A stretch of DNA of 64,000 nt from Parabacteroides goldsteinii DSM 19448 = WAL 12034 (GTDB taxonomy: Bacteria; Bacteroidota; Bacteroidia; Bacteroidales; Tannerellaceae). Positions 24,390 to 33,275 of this stretch are shown piece after piece. A program made the position numbers and the translations under genes. Under the pieces are notes generated by a model that was not told the origin of the DNA, ran no database searches, and was given only the letters and a program-made list of their open reading frames with translations. The stretch is taken from the NCBI RefSeq assembly GCF_000969835.1, contig NZ_KQ033913.1, positions 1,033,011 to 1,097,010 on the forward strand. Direction: 5' to 3'. The first letter of the stretch is position 1, and every line of letters begins with the position of its first letter.

Positions 24390-25529
24390 TTATATTTCAT
24401 ATATGTGCCCTTTCTGTGGGGTTCCTAAAGATTTGTTTACTATAACAGGTTTGATCCAAATCAGTTTTTCATAAATCAGCTTTTCACCAAATCGTTGATT
24501 TCTCCAATGCCCTCTACGCCAATGTGAAGACAAAATCAAACTCGAATTATCGCTTACTTGAGAACGCTTCTTGAAAGAGTTTCCTACATAGTGTATTTTA
24601 GAAAATCCTGTTTCTGCAATTTTTTTTTCAATCTTTTCTGTTTCTTTTTTGCTTTTTGAAAATACCAGCTTTTTATTTAAATTATGAGGTAAGTCATCTA
24701 CATAATGGGCTTGAATGTCTTTATCCTGTTTATACATAGACAAATAAAGTAAGCAGTTCACAATAATCTTGTATGTGCCGTTAACCAATTCCTGATAATA
24801 GGTGTATAAATCTAAGTGTTCGTCTGTAATTTCTTCTTTATTTTCAGGAAACAAAGAATATTCCTCCACACTTTGCCAATCCTTTACAGCATCAGATATA
24901 GTAATTATATTTTCCTTTTCACTAAAATAAAAAGCGAAATTCCAGAAGCTTTGTCCTCCGCTCCCCGATTCATTCCAAACTTTATCGTGGTATTTTATGA
25001 TAAAATCCTCAAAGTCACCAACAAAATGAAAGCTTATTGCATAATCATTCCAGAACTCGTTCCCGTTATTATCCACCATTTTTTCCATTGCCATTCTATC
25101 TACCAGGATATATACCCCTTCAATTATTTTATCCGAATCTTTTGTTATGGTTAATCCTAACGGCCGTAAAGACAGATAAAAGTTATCATATGGAAGACTA
25201 AATGATTTATAACTTACATCATCGACATCTGTAAAACTTAACATTTCCAATAACTCTTTAGAGAATGCGAAAATGTTACGTCCATTCCTATACCACCTTT
25301 CCCAGTTTATATATAAATCAGAAATTATATAATCATTTATGCTACGGTCCAGTAAAGATAAATGGTCGCGATTCCTTCTATATCCGTAATTGCCTTCATC
25401 TTTATAGAAATATTCATTTTTGCCTTCCATCTCATCAAAGAAAGCATCCCTGTTTCGTAGTTTATCTTTAAAATGATATTGTTTTTCAATTCTGTAAGGA
25501 AAAAAGTATTTTAATTCAGTCTCTTTCAT
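24390..25529 (-). CDS. Unknown protein with C-terminal HWRRGHWRNQ motif, third gene of the Fic/helicase operon
   Basis: A 379-residue, soluble, AT-rich-coded protein. The N-terminal 300 residues are rich in Tyr, Phe and Asp and match no family I know. The C-terminus is distinctive: SSHWRRGHWRNQRFGEK at 334-350, then LIWIKPVIV at 356-364 and a Gly-rich end. A similar motif (RGHWRxQ..G then IWIxP..V) is one I associate with AcrVA2-related proteins and plasmid or island proteins of unknown role; this is memory, not a search. Its start overlaps the helicase stop by 4 bp, so it is translationally coupled and probably works with the helicase-nuclease. Confidence 0.6.
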   Translation of the reverse strand: MKETELKYFFPYRIEKQYHFKDKLRNRDAFFDEMEGKNEYFYKDEGNYGYRRNRDHLSLLDRSINDYIISDLYINWERWYRNGRNIFAFSKELLEMLSFTDVDDVSYKSFSLPYDNFYLSLRPLGLTITKDSDKIIEGVYILVDRMAMEKMVDNNGNEFWNDYAISFHFVGDFEDFIIKYHDKVWNESGSGGQSFWNFAFYFSEKENIITISDAVKDWQSVEEYSLFPENKEEITDEHLDLYTYYQELVNGTYKIIVNCLLYLSMYKQDKDIQAHYVDDLPHNLNKKLVFSKSKKETEKIEKKIAETGFSKIHYVGNSFKKRSQVSDNSSLILSSHWRRGHWRNQRFGEKLIYEKLIWIKPVIVNKSLGTPQKGHIYEI

Positions 25530-28500
25530 TTCAATTGATTTATAACATTGTCAATTTCCTCTTTGATATTTTCCCCCTGATAAACAATAGAATGTTCCGT
25601 ATTGCAGTATTTGCCTCCCCTCTGAGCACTAAACCAATTAAAAGAGCCGATGCACATCGTATCATTATCTTTTACAACTATTTTGCTGTGGATATTATTT
25701 TTAACAATTACTTCAACACCCAAATCCTTTAATTTTTTCAAGGTTAATTCAAACTCCTCTTCCTTTTTCTTATCAGGTTTATTTTGAGTACAAGTATTGA
25801 ATTTTTCATCCGTATATATGGTAATTTTTGCATTCTTACCGGACAGTAATTTATCATATCCGTTTTTCTCAATCGTAGAATAAATAATCCATGGAGAAAT
25901 GATAACTATCCTGTTGGTAGCTTCATTGAAGATATTTTTCAGAAACGCATCATGCTCTTTGTAGTTCATTAGAATTTTTGGAGGATTCTCTTTAGATACT
26001 AAGTCCTCTCTTAGAAATATCTTTGAGTATTGATGCTCATAGGAAAGTTCATTTTTTTCATTTTCAAACAGATATTTAGATAATAAGCCTGTCGGGGATA
26101 TGGATTGCCTGTTAAATAATGACATATCTCCAAATACTAAAAAACTATCTTTTGCACGTGATACGGCAACATTCAGCATACTTTTGTCATTATCAATGAA
26201 ACTTCCTTTGTTGTGTCTTGAATAGGTTGGAGAAAATAATACTACTTTTCTTTCCGCACCTTGCAGCGAATGAACTGTGCCTACAGTTATTTGAGAAAGT
26301 TCATCTTTTAAACTCTTGTCTTTGGGCTCCTTTAAATATCCCGCTATTTTTATAGATTGTTGTCTGAATGGAGTTACTACTGCCACAATATCCTTAATCT
26401 CTTCGCCATTGTATGCTTTTCTCAACTTTTTATAATTAGTAATAATCCATCCGGCTATAACTTTAGCTTCCAATTCATTTTGTTTGCTACCTAAGATATT
26501 CTGACATTTACCCTCAATGTTTAAATATCCCATAGAAGGTAGTAAAGAATCCTCTAAAGCTTCCCCACGCATCGGTTTTAGAACTCCTTTGTAGCACAAT
26601 TCATTACAATATGCTATGATATTGTTGTAGCATCTCCTATGCTCATATAAATATAATCCTCTCTCTAATTTCTTTTCAGGATAATATTTCGCTCTGTTTT
26701 GCGCAATTTTCATTACACTGCCCCCATCTGAGGCAATTCCTTTATCCTGTAATTCTTTATAGTTTTCGTCTATCTTCTCAATTCCTTGATTTTTTGAAAT
26801 CAAATTTGCCTTGTGAAGATTTCCGATATCGATACTTTTGGTAAGTTTGCTTATCGGAGGTATTTGTTTGGTATCTCCAATCACCAATGCTTTTTTAGCT
26901 AAAGAAAATCCTGCTCCTGCCACTTCGGGAGACACTTGTCCTGCTTCATCTACTATCAACAAATCGATAAAGTCATACAAATAATCTGACTTGTTCAAAT
27001 TGTCATGGATTTTTCTCGAAAAAGAAAAGTAATTGGGCAGCATATAAGAAGTCATTACAGCACATGGAGTAATTTTCATTCTCCTGCGCCAGTTATTTTC
27101 GCATATATTTTTATACTTCCAGTGAGTATTACTTAAATGTCCCTTCTCAATCAGTTTTTCCATTTCGATTAACCATTGTCCTTCCCAATAATGGGTAGCT
27201 ATCAGAAACATTTCAAACCTTATTTTAGTGTCTGCTTTTTTGTCAATTTCTATAAACGCTGAATTGGGGTCTATACCATTTTCCAATTTATCAAGTGTAG
27301 CAGTACAATTATTCAATGCCATTATGAATGCATCGTATTTTTGGATATCAGAAAGAAGAACTTCTTTTTTATATTTTATACTCGAGATAAATCTTTCAGC
27401 ATCCATATCATTTATATCAATATATAGAGAGAAATTATTCTCTTTAGCAAAAACTTTTGCTTTAAGGTTACGCTTCTTTCTGATAAACGGCAGAAATGAA
27501 AGTGCTGTTAGTAACATACTTTCTGATGCTAAATACCTTTCCCATTTATCTTCGATTATTTCTACGTCTTTTTTATGTTCAGTGAGCGTTCTACCAAATT
27601 CTATTATGGCCTCTCTATTTTTATAGTCAATCTTTAAAGTTTCGCTGATTAGATTTCCTAACTCGTGATAATTACGGTAAGTTTTTTCAATATCTGCAAG
27701 TAACGATTTTTTATCAATCAGCAATTGATGCAATTCCCGAACCGACTCTTCAACTGTAATATCCTTATTTATAAAAGTTTTCCCGGATCTACTAAGAAAC
27801 GATTCTTTTGCTTTGATGTAAAAATCTTCCGTTTCCATGTCTTTAACAGCGTCCTCTGTAATGTAACCCTTTTCCCGAGCTTCAGCCGACCGCATACTTG
27901 ACACAAAATAACTTCCAAAGCTCTTTACATCATCAATCCACCTGCCTGCAAAATCTCCTATTCCTTTAGAAAAATCTTTGGCAAAAGCATCTATTATATT
28001 TGTAACAGCTTGATTGTTTGTAGAATTAGCTATGATTACCGGAGGTTCTACCTCTTTTACTGCGTTTTCTACCCATAAACAGGCAACCACTGAAAGCAAC
28101 ATTGTTGTTTTTCCTGTTCCGGGAGGACCGTTGACCGGTAATATTTCCCCCTGTTTTCCGCTTAATAAAGCAGAAACAGCAGTTCTCTGAGCATCGGCTA
28201 ACGGATATACGTTGTTATTATGCCCTAATCTTTTGGAGAAAAAAAGATTTGAATCAGCAACAGGTATTTCTTTTTCTTCTTCAATTGTTGCGTAATTTTG
28301 GAAAAGACTTAAATCAGGATTTTTATCACGCGTATAGATATCTTCGTATACAGCCGTGATTTTAGAAGAAATATTTAACTCACCATTGGTAAAATAGGCG
28401 GAATTGGTCTTTTCATAGCCGCTGAAAATATCTCCGGATACAATAACTTTATCTAAGAGTTTATCTATATATTCAAAATAATCATTCCATTTTGTGATAT

Positions 28501-29230
28501 ATGATTCAATGTGTTTATAAAAAATTCCGTCATCTGTTAATTTGTCCTCGATTGTTTTACTCCAATCTTCATTATATTTACCTTGAGCACAGAGGAATTT
28601 CTTTTTAACCGTTTTATTTCTGTTTAAAGACTTGATTAATTTCTTACAATCTTCTTGTGCACGCTCATTGTCTATAATCGATTCTCTCAGCAAGTATTCA
28701 ATTAACCCTTTCTGATATTGAGATTCGATATTTTCTGAATAATATTTTTCCCATTCAGAAGTTTCCGAGAATTCAAACTTAGGAATGTCATTTTGGGTTA
28801 CAAACAAATCATAGTCATCCATATTACCAATGAAAAAATCCTCTTTGTCCAAAGGGAGTAATAAGTCTCTTGGAATTATTGGTTTTTCAATAGGGTAGAT
28901 AAAACCGTTTTCAGAAACTTGTACTTTAAATATTATAGGAAAAAGTATTTCGGGGCGATAATCTTTCTCATGTTTATTGTGGCTGGTGATTTTCTTATGG
29001 GAGAATGGAATATAAAAAGTTTCAACAGTGCTATCTTCACCGGAGAATAAATTGCAAAGTACATTTTTATTATTTACTCTGAAGAAATTATTTTTATCAT
29101 TTAGCAAAAAAGATTTTGCTAAATTCGAAAACTTATATTTTCCTTGTGAAAACTGTTTATCTACAAGAGAATCTCTCCAATATTTAGTAACTCGTTTGTA
29201 GTGTTCCATAATACTATAAATAGTGTTCAT
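25526..29230 (-). CDS. SF1 helicase fused to phospholipase D-type nuclease (Mokosh type II-like)
   Basis: A 1234-residue protein. Residues 1-340 have no clear domain. The helicase core follows: Walker A GPPGTGKT (368-375), Walker B VDEAGQ (760-765) then GDTKQIPP, HRRC (about 865), VVTPFRQQ (about 950), VGTVHSLQGAE, and VAVSRAKD (about 1021-1028). This is the COG1112/Upf1-like AAA_11/AAA_12 family, with a long insert between motifs I and II. The C-terminus (about 1085-1234) is one PLD domain with HSKIVVKD (HxKx4D, His1181) and GSFNW. A single protein with this helicase and a PLD nuclease is the layout described for type II Mokosh anti-phage defence. It overlaps both neighbours by 4 bp. Confidence 0.85.
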   Translation of the reverse strand: MNTIYSIMEHYKRVTKYWRDSLVDKQFSQGKYKFSNLAKSFLLNDKNNFFRVNNKNVLCNLFSGEDSTVETFYIPFSHKKITSHNKHEKDYRPEILFPIIFKVQVSENGFIYPIEKPIIPRDLLLPLDKEDFFIGNMDDYDLFVTQNDIPKFEFSETSEWEKYYSENIESQYQKGLIEYLLRESIIDNERAQEDCKKLIKSLNRNKTVKKKFLCAQGKYNEDWSKTIEDKLTDDGIFYKHIESYITKWNDYFEYIDKLLDKVIVSGDIFSGYEKTNSAYFTNGELNISSKITAVYEDIYTRDKNPDLSLFQNYATIEEEKEIPVADSNLFFSKRLGHNNNVYPLADAQRTAVSALLSGKQGEILPVNGPPGTGKTTMLLSVVACLWVENAVKEVEPPVIIANSTNNQAVTNIIDAFAKDFSKGIGDFAGRWIDDVKSFGSYFVSSMRSAEAREKGYITEDAVKDMETEDFYIKAKESFLSRSGKTFINKDITVEESVRELHQLLIDKKSLLADIEKTYRNYHELGNLISETLKIDYKNREAIIEFGRTLTEHKKDVEIIEDKWERYLASESMLLTALSFLPFIRKKRNLKAKVFAKENNFSLYIDINDMDAERFISSIKYKKEVLLSDIQKYDAFIMALNNCTATLDKLENGIDPNSAFIEIDKKADTKIRFEMFLIATHYWEGQWLIEMEKLIEKGHLSNTHWKYKNICENNWRRRMKITPCAVMTSYMLPNYFSFSRKIHDNLNKSDYLYDFIDLLIVDEAGQVSPEVAGAGFSLAKKALVIGDTKQIPPISKLTKSIDIGNLHKANLISKNQGIEKIDENYKELQDKGIASDGGSVMKIAQNRAKYYPEKKLERGLYLYEHRRCYNNIIAYCNELCYKGVLKPMRGEALEDSLLPSMGYLNIEGKCQNILGSKQNELEAKVIAGWIITNYKKLRKAYNGEEIKDIVAVVTPFRQQSIKIAGYLKEPKDKSLKDELSQITVGTVHSLQGAERKVVLFSPTYSRHNKGSFIDNDKSMLNVAVSRAKDSFLVFGDMSLFNRQSISPTGLLSKYLFENEKNELSYEHQYSKIFLREDLVSKENPPKILMNYKEHDAFLKNIFNEATNRIVIISPWIIYSTIEKNGYDKLLSGKNAKITIYTDEKFNTCTQNKPDKKKEEEFELTLKKLKDLGVEVIVKNNIHSKIVVKDNDTMCIGSFNWFSAQRGGKYCNTEHSIVYQGENIKEEIDNVINQLK

Positions 29231-30321
29231 TCTACAACCAATTCATAATTCGTGCTTCTTCCTCCCTGCGCCTCTTTCTGCAAAATATCCTTGTTTATGA
29301 GGTCTTGTATATCCCGTATGGCTGTATCTTGTGAGCATTTAGCTATCTTTGCCCATTTGGAAGATGTCAGTTTTCCATCAAACCCATCTAATAATTTGTT
29401 AAGCATCAACCGCTGGCGATCATTCAGTGGAGTTTGGCTGTGTTTTTCCCAGAAACGAGCTTTTTTCAGAACGGAGTCTAACGCATCAGTACTATTGAGC
29501 AAGGTATTTTCAAGGCAAGCTAAAAACCAAACCAACCATTCTGTTATATCGCTTGTTCCATGTTGAGACTTTTCCAAAACTTCATAGTATCTCTTTCGCT
29601 CAACAAGTATCTGGTTTGACATGCTGTAGAAACGCTGTGAACTTCCATCGCTTCGAGCAAGTTGAAGGTCTGTTATAGCACGCGCAATACGACCATTCCC
29701 ATCATCGAATGGGTGAATAGTAACAAACCAGAAGTGTGCGATTGCAGCTTTCAGTACAGGGTCTATATCTGATGATGTATCATTAAACCATTTCAAGAAT
29801 AAATTCATTTCGGCTTCCACCTGATCCGGTTTAGGAGCTTCATAATGAACTTTCTCTTTGCCCATTGCTCCGGAAACGACTTGCATATCACCACTCCGAT
29901 ACTTGCCGACCTCTATTTTATACATACCACTAAAACCGGTTGGGAAAAGTGCGGCATGCCAACCCAATAGCCTTTCTGTGGTTATCGGCTTAGCATAATT
30001 TTGCGTGGCATCAAGCATCATTTCTACAACACCATCCACATTTCTGGGCGAATCGACAAGACCGGATACCTCTAAGCCTAATTTACGAGCAATAGACGAA
30101 CGCACCTGGTCTTTATTCAGGATTTCTCCTTCTATTTCAGTTGATTTCAGAACATCCAAAGTCAACGTGGAAAGCACGGCTTCTTCTTTTAATTTAAACC
30201 CTAAACTTCCCATTTGTCCCAATAAACGACCTTGCAAATGTCTTACATTAGCTAACAATGTAAGCAGTTTGCCATTGTTCCATGTAAAATTCGGCCAATC
30301 CTTAGTCTGATATATATACAT
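29227..30321 (-). CDS. Fic domain protein (DUF4172-type, autoinhibited class)
   Basis: About 364 residues from MYIYQTKDWPNF; an in-frame ATG at 30345 is possible, but this start matches the family. The N-terminal DUF4172 region contains the inhibitory motif STEIEG (60-65, S/TxxxEG), and the Fic core has HPFDDGNGRI (203-212), complete for AMP transfer. The C-terminus (about 295-360) is a winged helix. Fic enzymes usually add AMP from ATP to a Ser/Thr/Tyr hydroxyl of a target. It is the first gene of a three-gene operon with 4-bp overlaps, so it may modify or regulate the helicase-nuclease, or act as a toxin-like effector. Confidence 0.9.
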   Translation of the reverse strand: MYIYQTKDWPNFTWNNGKLLTLLANVRHLQGRLLGQMGSLGFKLKEEAVLSTLTLDVLKSTEIEGEILNKDQVRSSIARKLGLEVSGLVDSPRNVDGVVEMMLDATQNYAKPITTERLLGWHAALFPTGFSGMYKIEVGKYRSGDMQVVSGAMGKEKVHYEAPKPDQVEAEMNLFLKWFNDTSSDIDPVLKAAIAHFWFVTIHPFDDGNGRIARAITDLQLARSDGSSQRFYSMSNQILVERKRYYEVLEKSQHGTSDITEWLVWFLACLENTLLNSTDALDSVLKKARFWEKHSQTPLNDRQRLMLNKLLDGFDGKLTSSKWAKIAKCSQDTAIRDIQDLINKDILQKEAQGGRSTNYELVVE

Positions 30322-30354
30322 AAAGTACAGTTTTATTCTACGCAATTATTGCGA

Positions 30355-30385
30355 CAAATATACTCCTTTTTCTCCGCATTACAAA
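30355..30385 (-). promoter_or_regulatory. Promoter of the Fic-helicase operon
   Basis: On the minus strand TATATTTG (30355-30362) is a perfect -7 element with TTTG (30382-30385) 19 bases upstream. It lies 34 bp before the Fic ATG. Confidence 0.65.
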
Positions 30386-30825
30386 TTTTCTTCGCATACT
30401 TTGCAAAGAAAACCAATAAAAGAGTTGGCATTATCAATATTTTATATACCTCTGCATTAGATATCATAGTGATATCCAAACTTTTTGAAATTATTGTAAA
30501 GTACTTAAAATTAGTAAAGTTTGCACGTTGGATTAGGCGTTGGACTTGATTTTATGCTATCGTAAAGTATTGGTTAACAGTAGATTGTTGTTTTCGTTCG
30601 ACACTCGTCCAGACCGCTCATCTTATATAAGCATAGATAAATCCTGCAAAACATTCGTTTTGTGGGATTTTTTTATGTGGTTATGCCCATCTTTAGGTGT
30701 TTCATATCAAGTTATATTTTATACACCCACATTCAGTAATTAAGGTTATAATATCTGTAATTTGTCTACAAGACAATGCGATATAAGCCTTTACCTTTGC
30801 CTTATGAACATAAATAATAAACCAG
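30386..30825. other. Gene-free stretch with tRNA-3'-end-like sequence
   Basis: There is no coding sequence. At 30598-30619 the sequence TTCGACACTCGTCCAGACCGCT matches the 3' end of tRNA-Asp plus flank in 18 of 22 positions, a possible degenerate attachment site. Just after it, AAATCCTGCAAAACATTCGTTTTGTGGGATTTTTTT forms a terminator-like hairpin at about 30641-30674. A -7 element (TACCTTTG) for the next gene is at 30792-30799. Confidence 0.45.
30792..30799 (+). promoter_or_regulatory. -7 promoter element of the hydrolase gene
   Basis: TACCTTTG lies 26 bp before the ATG at 30826. A TTTG at 30761-30764 is rather far upstream to be its partner. Confidence 0.45.
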
Positions 30826-31896
30826 ATGAAGGAAATATTGAAAAACAAGTGTATGGCAATGGCTGTATGTCTTTGCATCACGGCAAATCTATTTGCGGCA
30901 GACAATCATTTAAATAACGATAGTATGGAAAAGAATTTGAATTTAACAGAAGAGTGGGACAAGGTGTTCCCGCAGAGTGATAAAGTGAATCACACGAAAG
31001 TGATTTTCCACAACCGGTACGGCATTACTCTTGCTGCCGATCTGTATATTCCGAAAAATGCCGGAGGTAAGTTACCGGCTATCGCTGTGAGCGGCCCGTT
31101 CGGGGCGGTGAAAGAACAGTCATCGGGTTTATATGCGCAGACTTTAGCGGAACGTGGTTTCCTTACCATCGCTTTCGATCCGTCTTATACCGGCGAGAGT
31201 AGTGGTGAACCCCGTTACGTCGCTTCCCCGGATATCAATACGGAGGATTTTAGTGCGGCGGTTGACTATCTTTCCACCCGCGACGATGTGGATGCGGAAC
31301 GTATCGGTATTCTCGGTATTTGCGGATGGGGCGGTATGGCGCTCAATGCGACTGCTATCGACACACGTATTAAAGCGACCGTCACTTCAACGATGTACGA
31401 CATGAGCCGCGTAAATGCCAATGGCTATTTCGATGCGATGGATGCCGACGCACGTTATGAACTTCGCAAACAGCTTAATGCACAACGCACGGAAGATTAC
31501 AGAAACGGTACGTATACTCTTGCCGGAGGAGTCGTGGACCCGTTACCTTCCGACGCTCCCCAATTTCTGAAGGATTATCACAGTTATTATAAAACTCAGC
31601 GTGGTTACCATAAGCGTTCGCTTAACTCGAATGGTGGCTGGAATAAGACTTCATCACTCTCATTTATCAATATGCCGATACTATCATACAGCGATGAAAT
31701 CCGTAGTGCGGTATTGATGATTCACGGAGAGAAGGCACATTCACGTTATTTCAGCGAGGATGCGTTCAAGAAGTTGAAAGGTGATAACAAGGAACTATTG
31801 ATTATCCCCGATGCAAACCATACGGATTTGTACGACCGAATGAATATCATTCCGTTCGACAAACTCGAACAGTTCTTTCGTGAATATCTCAAATAA
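30826..31896 (+). CDS. Secreted alpha/beta hydrolase (dienelactone hydrolase-like)
   Basis: A 356-residue protein with a signal peptide (MAMAVCLCITANLFA). The hydrolase domain has LPAIAVSGPFGAVKEQSSGL, FDPSYTGESSGEPR, and the nucleophile elbow LGICGWGG, where Cys takes the place usually held by Ser. Asp and His are supplied later (VLMIHGEKAHSR and PDANHTDLYD). The substrate is unknown; relatives include esterases and YcjY-type proteins. The next gene, an acetyltransferase, begins 28 bp downstream, so the two may be co-transcribed. Confidence 0.85.
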   Translation: MKEILKNKCMAMAVCLCITANLFAADNHLNNDSMEKNLNLTEEWDKVFPQSDKVNHTKVIFHNRYGITLAADLYIPKNAGGKLPAIAVSGPFGAVKEQSSGLYAQTLAERGFLTIAFDPSYTGESSGEPRYVASPDINTEDFSAAVDYLSTRDDVDAERIGILGICGWGGMALNATAIDTRIKATVTSTMYDMSRVNANGYFDAMDADARYELRKQLNAQRTEDYRNGTYTLAGGVVDPLPSDAPQFLKDYHSYYKTQRGYHKRSLNSNGGWNKTSSLSFINMPILSYSDEIRSAVLMIHGEKAHSRYFSEDAFKKLKGDNKELLIIPDANHTDLYDRMNIIPFDKLEQFFREYLK

Positions 31897-31924
31897 TAAA
31901 ATAACTCTTACAAAATAGAAGCAA

Positions 31925-32488
31925 ATGACACTCGATAATTTTTTGGAACATGTAAAAGAGGGCAAGCCACTTGATACACCTGAAATCTGTCGTTTCATGG
32001 ATGAAATGAGTGATGAAGCGCGGCGTATCACTTTTGAACTGAACGGTTCTTATCATACTCAGGACGAGCTTCGGGTATTGTTTGCCAAACTGTTCGGCAA
32101 GCCGGTAGAGCCCTCTTTCCGTGTTTTTCCTCCGTTTTACACGGACTTCGGCAAGAACATGACCATAGGTAAGAATGTTTTTATCAACGCCTGTTGCCAT
32201 TTTCAGGATCATGGAGGCATAACATTAGGAGATGGATGCCTGATCGGACATAATGTAGTATTCGCCACGCTCAATCACGATTTCAATCCGGAAAAACGAG
32301 CTTCGATGCATCCTGCCCCTATTGTATTGGGGCGGAATGTATGGGTAGGCGCCAATTCGACTATTCTTCAAGGAGTGACGGTCGGTGATAACGCCATCAT
32401 AGCTGCCGGTGCGGTGGTTACGAAAGATGTGGCGGCAAATACGGTTGTGGGCGGCGTTCCTGCCAAATATATCCGTAATATAGAGTAA
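31925..32488 (+). CDS. Sugar O-acetyltransferase (maltose/galactoside acetyltransferase type)
   Basis: A 187-residue protein. The N-terminal helical Mac domain is followed by the left-handed beta-helix with hexapeptide repeats: FGKNMTIGKNVFINACCHFQ, LGDGCLIGHNVVFATLNHD with the catalytic His, then VWVGANSTILQGVTVGDNAI and AAGAVVTKDV. The LbH_MAT family transfers acetyl from acetyl-CoA to sugars such as maltose or galactosides. It ends at a hairpin shared with the convergent gene. Confidence 0.92.
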   Translation: MTLDNFLEHVKEGKPLDTPEICRFMDEMSDEARRITFELNGSYHTQDELRVLFAKLFGKPVEPSFRVFPPFYTDFGKNMTIGKNVFINACCHFQDHGGITLGDGCLIGHNVVFATLNHDFNPEKRASMHPAPIVLGRNVWVGANSTILQGVTVGDNAIIAAGAVVTKDVAANTVVGGVPAKYIRNIE

Positions 32489-32497
32489 GGATAGAAC

Positions 32498-32526
32498 GAT
32501 TTCCACGGTAATTTACTGTGGAAATC
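32498..32526. terminator. Bidirectional hairpin between convergent genes
   Basis: GATTTCCAC (32498-32506) and GTGGAAATC (32518-32526) pair perfectly between two converging genes. Confidence 0.65.
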
Positions 32527-32530
32527 ATCT

Positions 32531-33049
32531 TTACTGCATTTTGCAGATCTTCCTGTAGTCTCCGTCGTTTTTTTTCTTAAAACCATTACTTAGTAATGCC
32601 TTTATTGAAATAATATTTTCTTCCGCCGGGTCTGCGGCTATTTCTTTTCCGCCGATTTTAATAATTCTATCTTCCAGTATCTGAATGATTCTTTTTCCGA
32701 TACCCCGATTTAAGAACTCTTCTTCACCAATCAGATATCCGATTTCATAAGTGTGATTTTGTTCTGCCACATCTCCATACATCTCCTGAAAATCGTGTCC
32801 TTCTTCTTCCAGATACTTTAGAAAAAAGCAATCAGCATAAAGACAATATCCTATTTTCCGGTCGTTATAGTAAACAATAAAGTGTTTTAAAAAACTGTAT
32901 TGCCCATTCCTCTCATTTATTTCGTTTAGCCAATCCTCTTTTTCTCCAAACCATTTTTTTATATATTCTTTATCTAGCCATTTATCAAATAATGGAATAT
33001 CTTCTTCCTGGATAGATTTTATTACAATTTCGTTGTTATTTATTATCAT
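32531..33049 (-). CDS. GNAT acetyltransferase, AAC(6')-like
   Basis: A 172-residue protein. It has IQEEDIPLFDKWLDKEYIKK at the start, YEIGYLIGEEEFLNRGIGKR (the acetyl-CoA loop) and IAADPAEENIISIKALLSNG, the arrangement of the aminoglycoside 6'-N-acetyltransferase-like branch of GNAT. Resistance cannot be assumed; many chromosomal members have other amine substrates. It is a single gene, convergent with the sugar acetyltransferase. Confidence 0.8.
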   Translation of the reverse strand: MIINNNEIVIKSIQEEDIPLFDKWLDKEYIKKWFGEKEDWLNEINERNGQYSFLKHFIVYYNDRKIGYCLYADCFFLKYLEEEGHDFQEMYGDVAEQNHTYEIGYLIGEEEFLNRGIGKRIIQILEDRIIKIGGKEIAADPAEENIISIKALLSNGFKKKNDGDYRKICKMQ

Positions 33050-33275
33050 TGACTTATTGCTTTTGAAGCGATTTACTCTGTAAGCTCCTGTTTTTATATT
33101 TGTTATCTCTTCAAAGTTAGTAAATATCAGGAAGGTACAAAACTCTCAACGCAAGCCCGTTCGCCTCATCCAACCGTCTTCTTCACCTGCTAATATTACC
33201 CATTGGCCAGTGTTTAACTTAAATAAGCTGTTCTTTTCCTTTAATTTGCAATGTATCACATAAAAAAATATTCTT

